Positions 59,379 to 64,000 of a stretch of 64,000 nt of DNA are shown here, piece after piece. Below the pieces are notes generated by a model, which worked only from the letters and a program-made list of their open reading frames with translations, did not search any database and was not told where the DNA came from. Location: contig JALIGW010000010.1 of NCBI GenBank assembly GCA_023053685.1, forward strand, positions 6,920,596 to 6,984,595. The letters run 5' to 3'. This DNA is from Diadophis punctatus similis (lineage: Eukaryota > Chordata > Lepidosauria > Squamata > Dipsadidae). A program made the translations under genes and the position numbers. The stretch's first letter is position 1. Every line of letters starts with the position of its first letter.

Positions 59379-62123
59379 CCATGTTTCCCCGAAAATAAGA
59401 CAGGGGCTTATATTTTTTGACCCCCCAAAAATGCCCCTGGCCTTATTTTCAGGGGGTGGCTTATAATTTTCGGGGTGCAGGTGGGGCGGGGCACGAGACG
59501 CACCACTTACTGGAGTTTGCCAGCTCCATGGTCTCTCGGCTTGTCTCTTTAGGGAAAAAAACTTGCAAACAGACAAGCCGAGAGACCACGGACCTGCAAA
59601 ACTCCAGTAAGTGGTGCGTCTCTCTTGGCGGGGTGAGGCGGGGCGGGGGTCCTACCTGCGGCTTGTCCCGGGACCTCCGTCGCCTTCTCACCGCCTTCTC
59701 TCCACAGCAGCCCGTTCTGAAAGAGAATGTCTCGCGAGTTCGAGTTTGAACTCGCGAGACGTTCTCTTTCAGAACGGGCTGCTGTGGAGAGAAGACAGTG
59801 AGAATGCCACGGAGGTCCCGGGACAAGTCGCAGGTAGGATGCCTGCCTAACCCCGCCAAACCCTAGCGCGAGACGCCCCTCCTACCTGTGACTTGTCCCG
59901 GGACCTCCGTGGCATTCTCACCGTCTTCTCTCCACGGCAGCCCATTCTGAAAGAGAACGCCGTGCGAGTTCGAGTTTGAAGGGACGCCCTCCTGCCCTGC
60001 AAAACCCCAGCGCTGGGGTTTTGCAGGGCGGGAGGGCGTCCCTTCAAAATGCTTCAAAGTCCTTCAAAGCATTTTAAAAGGATCTGTTTTGCCTGCCATG
60101 AAGGGAACCAATGTTCTCCGAAGAAAAGGAGGCAAGCATTGGTTCCCTTCATGGCAGGCAAAACGAATCCCTTTAAAATGCTTCGAAGGACTTTGAAGCA
60201 TTTTGAAGGGACGCCCTCCCGCCCTGCCAAACCCCAGCATGAGAGGCCCCTCCTTCCTCCGTCGCGTTCTTCGGTCTTCTCTCCACGGCAGCCCGTTCCG
60301 AAAGAACGTCTCACGAGTGCGAGAACTTTGATCTCGCGCGGCGCTCTTTCAGAACAGGCTGCCATGGAGAGAAGACCAAAGAACGTGACGGAGGAAGGAG
60401 GGGCCTCTCGCACTGGGATTTGGCAGGGTGGGAGAGCGTCCCTTCAAAATGCTTCAAAGTCCTTCGAAGCATTTTAAAGGGATTCGTTTTGCCTGCCATG
60501 AAGGAAACCAATGCTTGCCTCCTTTTCTTCGGGGAACATTGGTTTCCTTCATGGCAGACAAAACAGATCCCTTTAAAATGCTTCGAAGGACTTTGAAGCA
60601 TTTTGAAGGGACGCCCTCTCGCCCTGACAAACCCCAGCGCGAGAGGCCCCCTCCTTCCTCCGTCGCGTTCTTCGGTCTTCTCTCCACGGCAGCTCGTTCC
60701 AAAAGAACGCCTCGTGAGGCTTTCAAAGTTCTCCAACTCGCGAGGTGTTCTCTTTCAGAATGGGCTGCCATGGAGAGAAGACCGAAGAATGCGATCGAGG
60801 TAGGAGGGGCGTCTCGCGCTGGAGTTTGGCAGGGCGGGAGGGCGTGGCATGGCGGGCGTCCCTTCAAAATGCTTCAAAGTCCTTTGAAGCATTTTAAAGG
60901 GATCCGTTTTGCCTGCCATGAAGGGAACCAATGCCTGCCTCCTGTTCTTCGGGGAACATTGGTTCCCTTCATGGCAGGCAAAACGGATCCCTTTAAAATG
61001 CTTTGAAGGACTTTGACCACCGGGCAGGGGATGGGGCGGGGCGCGACGTGAGGGAGGGAGGCGGTGACAGGGAAGCGGCGAACTTCCAGACGCTGGTAAA
61101 GTGAGCGCCTCGCAGCCTGGCCCTCCCCTGCATTCCCCCCCAAATTGTGCCTGATGATCTTACCAGCATCTGGAAGTTCGCGGCTTCTCTTTTCAGCAGG
61201 TCTTTGAGGGAAACTCCTTCAATGTAAAGGAGAAGTTATCGCGAGTGCGAAAAGTTGTTAATTGGTCGCACTCGCTATAACTTCTCCTTTACATTGAAGG
61301 AGTTTCCCTGCAAAGACCTGCTGAAAAGAGAAGCTGCGAACTTCCAGACGCTAGTAAGATCATCAGGCACAATTTGGGGGTGGCAGGGAATGCAGAGGAG
61401 GGCCGGGCTGCGAGGCGCTCATCTTAGCAGCATCTGGAAGTTCGCGGCTTCTCTTTTCAGCAGGTCTTTGCAGGGAAACTTCTTGAGGGATCTCTCTCTC
61501 TCTCTTTCTGGGCCAAAAGATTAGGTAACATCACCAATGCAAGAAAACAACCCAGCCCAGAAAGCATCAAGAACCCCTCATTTCAACCCTGAGCTACAAA
61601 TATTCTCCTTTATTGAAACCATAAAACCCCTATGGTTTCTGCAAATTCTGCAGGGAAACTCCTTCAATGTAAAGGAGAAGTTATCGCGAGTGCGACCAAT
61701 TAACAACTTTTCGCACTCGCGATAACTTCTCCTTTATATTGAAGGAGTTTCCCTCAAAGACCTGCTGAAAAGAGAAGCCGCGAACTTCCAGACGCTGGTA
61801 AGATCATCAGGCACAATTTGGGGGTGACAGGGAATGCAGGGGAGGGCCGGGCTGCGAGGCGCTCATCTTAGCAGCATCTGGAAGTTTGCGGCTTCTCTTT
61901 TCAGCAGGTCTTTGCAGGGAAACTTCTTGAGGGATCTCTCTCTCTCTCTTTCCGGGCCAAAAGAGTGCCGCTGCAAAAAGAGCGGCTCCCGGCATGTCCC
62001 CCCCCTTTCCCCCGGAAGTAGTTGGGGGGACTTATTTTCGGATGGTGGCTTATTTCAAGGCATGTCCCGAAAAGCCCTGTGGGGCTTATTTTCGGGACAC
62101 GTCTTATTTTCGGGGAAACACGG
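59379..62123. mobile_element. GC-rich foldback element, TA-flanked
   Basis: Ends ccatgtttccccgaaaataa on the left and the inverse, ttattttcggggaaacacgg, on the right, with TA on both sides (59377-59378, 62124-62125). The 2745-bp interior is a chain of hairpins: for example tgccatgaagggaaccaatg near 60098 returns as cattggttcccttcatggca near 60135, and this module recurs near 60500 and 60920. A second hairpin module (ctctccacggcagcccgttc and inverse) recurs near 59700, 60290 and 60690, a third (aactccttcaatgtaaagg and inverse) near 61215 and 61665. No coding capacity recognised. Confidence 0.75.
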
Positions 62124-62599
62124 TAATATCCCCTTTTTGATGGCTTCTTAAATGTTTGTAAAGCTTTTTGTTTGGCTTTCCACTAAAATATATTAACTCA
62201 ATGAAGCAACACCAACAATTATTGTACAGCTAATATCCAGAGGTTCTTGTGGAGCTATGAACTAGAGTACTGGTACTAGTACTAGAGGAATACAACAGTT
62301 TTTTTGTATTTTGTGTCCAAAAACTGACTCTGTATTCTAACCCTAATTTGCAGAAACCATAGGGGTTTTATGGTTTCAATAAAGGAGAATATTTGTAGCT
62401 CAGGGTTGAAATGAGGGGTTCTTGATGCTTTCTGGGCTGGGTTGTTTTCTTGCATAGGTGATGTTACCTAATTTGGGTAATGAAACGTCTGCAAGAACCC
62501 AGCTCAGAGAGCACCAAATACTCTTTTTATGTTTTGTTTTACATAAAGTTTTTTTATTTCATCTATAGCTTCCTAACTTTACATTGTTACTTTATGCAG
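62124..62599 (+). other. Intron upstream of the exon
   Basis: No gene. Includes 62350-62475, which is inverted with respect to 61522-61645 inside the foldback element. The last 45 bases form an acceptor region: cttcctaactttac as a branch-point-like site, a T-rich stretch and tttatgcag at 62591-62599. Confidence 0.6.
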
Positions 62600-62746
62600 G
62601 TCTACCAAGGAGAAATTACACCTCTTAAAGAGAACATGAACAATGTTAATGGCTTAGCTCATCAGTTTACCTCATCTGAGATTCCACTTTCTCCATATAT
62701 GCTCAACCGGCTAGAAGACCTGAATGGAAGATGGAAACTCCTGCAG
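62600..62746 (+). CDS. DMD: Dystrophin-like exon (exon 60 equivalent), spectrin-repeat end
   Basis: 147 bp between a good acceptor (tttatgcag) and donor (gtaata), phase 0 at both ends, coding 49 residues without stops. Key stretches GEITPLKEN, SPYMLN and LEDLNGRWKLLQ match, as I remember it, the human dystrophin segment GEIAPLKEN...LSPYNLSTLEDLNTRWKLLQ, the last spectrin-like repeat before hinge 4; exon size and phase also fit human DMD exon 60. Utrophin differs more in the second half. Dystrophin ties actin to the membrane complex in muscle. It is more diverged from mammals than I would expect (N-terminal VYQ, FTSSEIP), so a paralogue or a fast lineage cannot be excluded. No other exon is in the window. 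Confidence 0.8.
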
Positions 62747-62998
62747 GTAATAATGTACACCTTAAGAACAATCAATACTGTCAGGGTGGTGATTTAGATA
62801 TTTTTGTTATGATTTTCCATCAAGCAAAGCAAGAAACAAATAGATCTTAATCACTTTCAGTATAGGGATTACTCTAAAGACTTTAGTTACATTAGTAAAT
62901 TGGGCATAATTGAGAACGTTATATAGTATTCTAGTTGTGGGATGTGTTAGATAAGAATTACTCTCATCAGAGGCGAAATAGATCTTTTCCTGAAACTC
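62747..62998 (+). other. Intron downstream of the exon
   Basis: Starts with the donor gtaataatg. Otherwise plain AT-rich sequence up to the LTR at 62999. Confidence 0.6.
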
Positions 62999-63266
62999 TG
63001 ACATTATAGAAAGAAAACCGCAGTTTAAATACTAAGGTATAAAATATTTATTTCGGTACAAAAACAAATAAATCACATCCTGGCTATAAAAAAAAGGTCT
63101 TGCTCCTTACAGAAGCAGAAGAAGAAGGGAGAAACAAAGGAAAGGAATGTACACATGCGTACTAGGAACATATTAATCACGTGCTCAGGAATAAACCATT
63201 ATATTTGATAGGGATGCATCTCCCTGCATATACATGTAACAGGCAATATAAAATCACTGCCTGACA
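62999..63266 (-). repeat. 3' LTR of copia 3
   Basis: On the minus strand it starts tgtcaggcagtg, right after the polypurine tract cagacaaagaagggg, and ends tataatgtca, so TG...CA, 268 bp. aataaatattttatacc serves as poly-A signal region. The polypurine tract is nearly the same as in copia 1. Confidence 0.8.
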
Positions 63267-63300
63267 CCCCTTCTTTGTCTGTTGGATGGATATGCTTATA

Positions 63301-64000
63301 TCACTCTACACACATTAGATATGTTAAAGATTCATGTCTTGCTGCGGGCAATGGCTTGTTCAGGATGTCAGCTATCTGATATTCTGTTGGCACATATTCT
63401 AACTTAATGAAACCTTGTCTTACTAAATCTCTAACATTTTTATAACGAATGTCAATGTGTCTGGACCTAGAACCTGTGAAACGTGTTTCTGAAATGTAAA
63501 CAACTGATTGATTATCCTCCATCATGGTGATTGGCTTCTTCGGTTTGGTCCAGATATCTGTAACTAAAGAATAGAACCAAGTTAACTGATTACTAGCATC
63601 AGAAATGCACGCATATTCCGCCTCGGTGGAAGAATAGGAAACAAAACTCTGTTTTCTCACGTTCCAATGAACGGGACATCCATTCAGGTACATTATGAAA
63701 CCTGATGTGCTTTTTCTTGATTCCTTATCGCTTGCCCAGTCAGCATCTGCATAACAATACAAGTCAGCAAAATCAGAATGTGTAGGTTCTAGCTTTAATT
63801 TCATGTGTTGAGTGTATTTTAGGTATCTCAGTAACTTCTTAATACATGACCAGTGAAATTCTGTGGCTTTGCCTACATGTCGTGACAACAAATTGACACT
63901 AAGTGCTATGTCTGGTCTAGTCCAACCACTAATGTATAGTAGTGAACCAATTACTGAGCGGTAAAGTGTTTGATCCTTGAACTCAGGACTTTGTTCATCT
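63301..64000 (-). CDS. Copia 3 RT end and RNase H, runs off the window
   Basis: Same family as copia 1. From the window edge inward: FKDQTLYRSVIGSLLYISGW, RPDIALSVNLLSRHVGKATE, HWSCIKKLLRYLKYTQHM, then RNase H with CYADADWASDKESRKSTSG (Asp), YSSTEAEYACISDASNQLTW (Glu) and MEDNQSVVYISETRFTGSRS (Asp), ending about MCVE before the polypurine tract. No stop or frameshift is seen in the 230 codons present, unlike copia 1. The frame continues beyond 64000, so integrity of the whole is unknown. Confidence 0.85.
   Translation of the reverse strand, partial: DEQSPEFKDQTLYRSVIGSLLYISGWTRPDIALSVNLLSRHVGKATEFHWSCIKKLLRYLKYTQHMKLKLEPTHSDFADLYCYADADWASDKESRKSTSGFIMYLNGCPVHWNVRKQSFVSYSSTEAEYACISDASNQLTWFYSLVTDIWTKPKKPITMMEDNQSVVYISETRFTGSRSRHIDIRYKNVRDLVRQGFIKLEYVPTEYQIADILNKPLPAARHESLTYLMCVE

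Noticed and set aside
60049..61006. Frames of 140-190 codons on both strands
   Set aside because: Repeated hairpin modules of the foldback element give the same peptide fragments in several frames; no evidence of a real protein.

Overview
This is vertebrate nuclear DNA from the interior of a large gene, most likely a squamate reptile and probably a snake. The pointers are CR1 and L2 LINEs with microsatellite tails, reptile-type L1s, three DIRS elements, three Ty1/copia copies and a tRNA-derived SINE ending in (AATAGC)n on the + strand. The only host coding sequence I can support is one 147-bp exon on the + strand (62600-62746). It encodes the end of a spectrin-like repeat that resembles dystrophin (DMD), apparently the counterpart of mammalian exon 60. 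The rest then reads as intron, about 62 kb upstream of the exon and 1.3 kb downstream, most of it nested transposons.

Layout. 1-922: plain AT-rich intron. 923-7389: DIRS A (minus), head-to-head with DIRS B (plus, to about 12600). 13242-34643: one L1 (minus), cut open by (i) an LTR insertion (15205-19501) that itself holds an L2 LINE, (ii) a copia element (19650-23325), (iii) a CR1 derivative with ORF1 but no ORF2 (23697-27472), itself hit by a TA-flanked transposon, and (iv) an L1-type element with an unrecognised 135-residue ORF (30698-33971) that contains a CR1 tail. 34930-36310: probable second L1 5' part. 36310-40340: quiet intron. 40340-45889: CR1 (minus) carrying a palindromic hAT-type MITE, an element with inverted LTR-like arms, and a complete ORF1-only (HAL1-like) L1 with an intact 393-residue ORF. 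45890-59151: a decayed copia whose 3' LTR was split by an hAT transposon (48738-58986), which in turn received a CR1 tail, a nearly intact DIRS C and a SINE. 59379-62123: a GC-rich foldback element. 62600-62746: the exon. 62999-64000: LTR and 3' pol of another copia of the 19650-23325 family.

There is no operon-like cooperation here. The links are between parasites and hosts: L1 machinery probably moved the two ORF2-less L1-type elements (poly-A tails and 17-19 bp target duplications), CR1 machinery probably moved the CR1 derivative, and nested junctions give a relative order of insertions. No intact autonomous element is seen. DIRS C comes closest, with an open RT-RNase H frame and few lesions in gag and recombinase.
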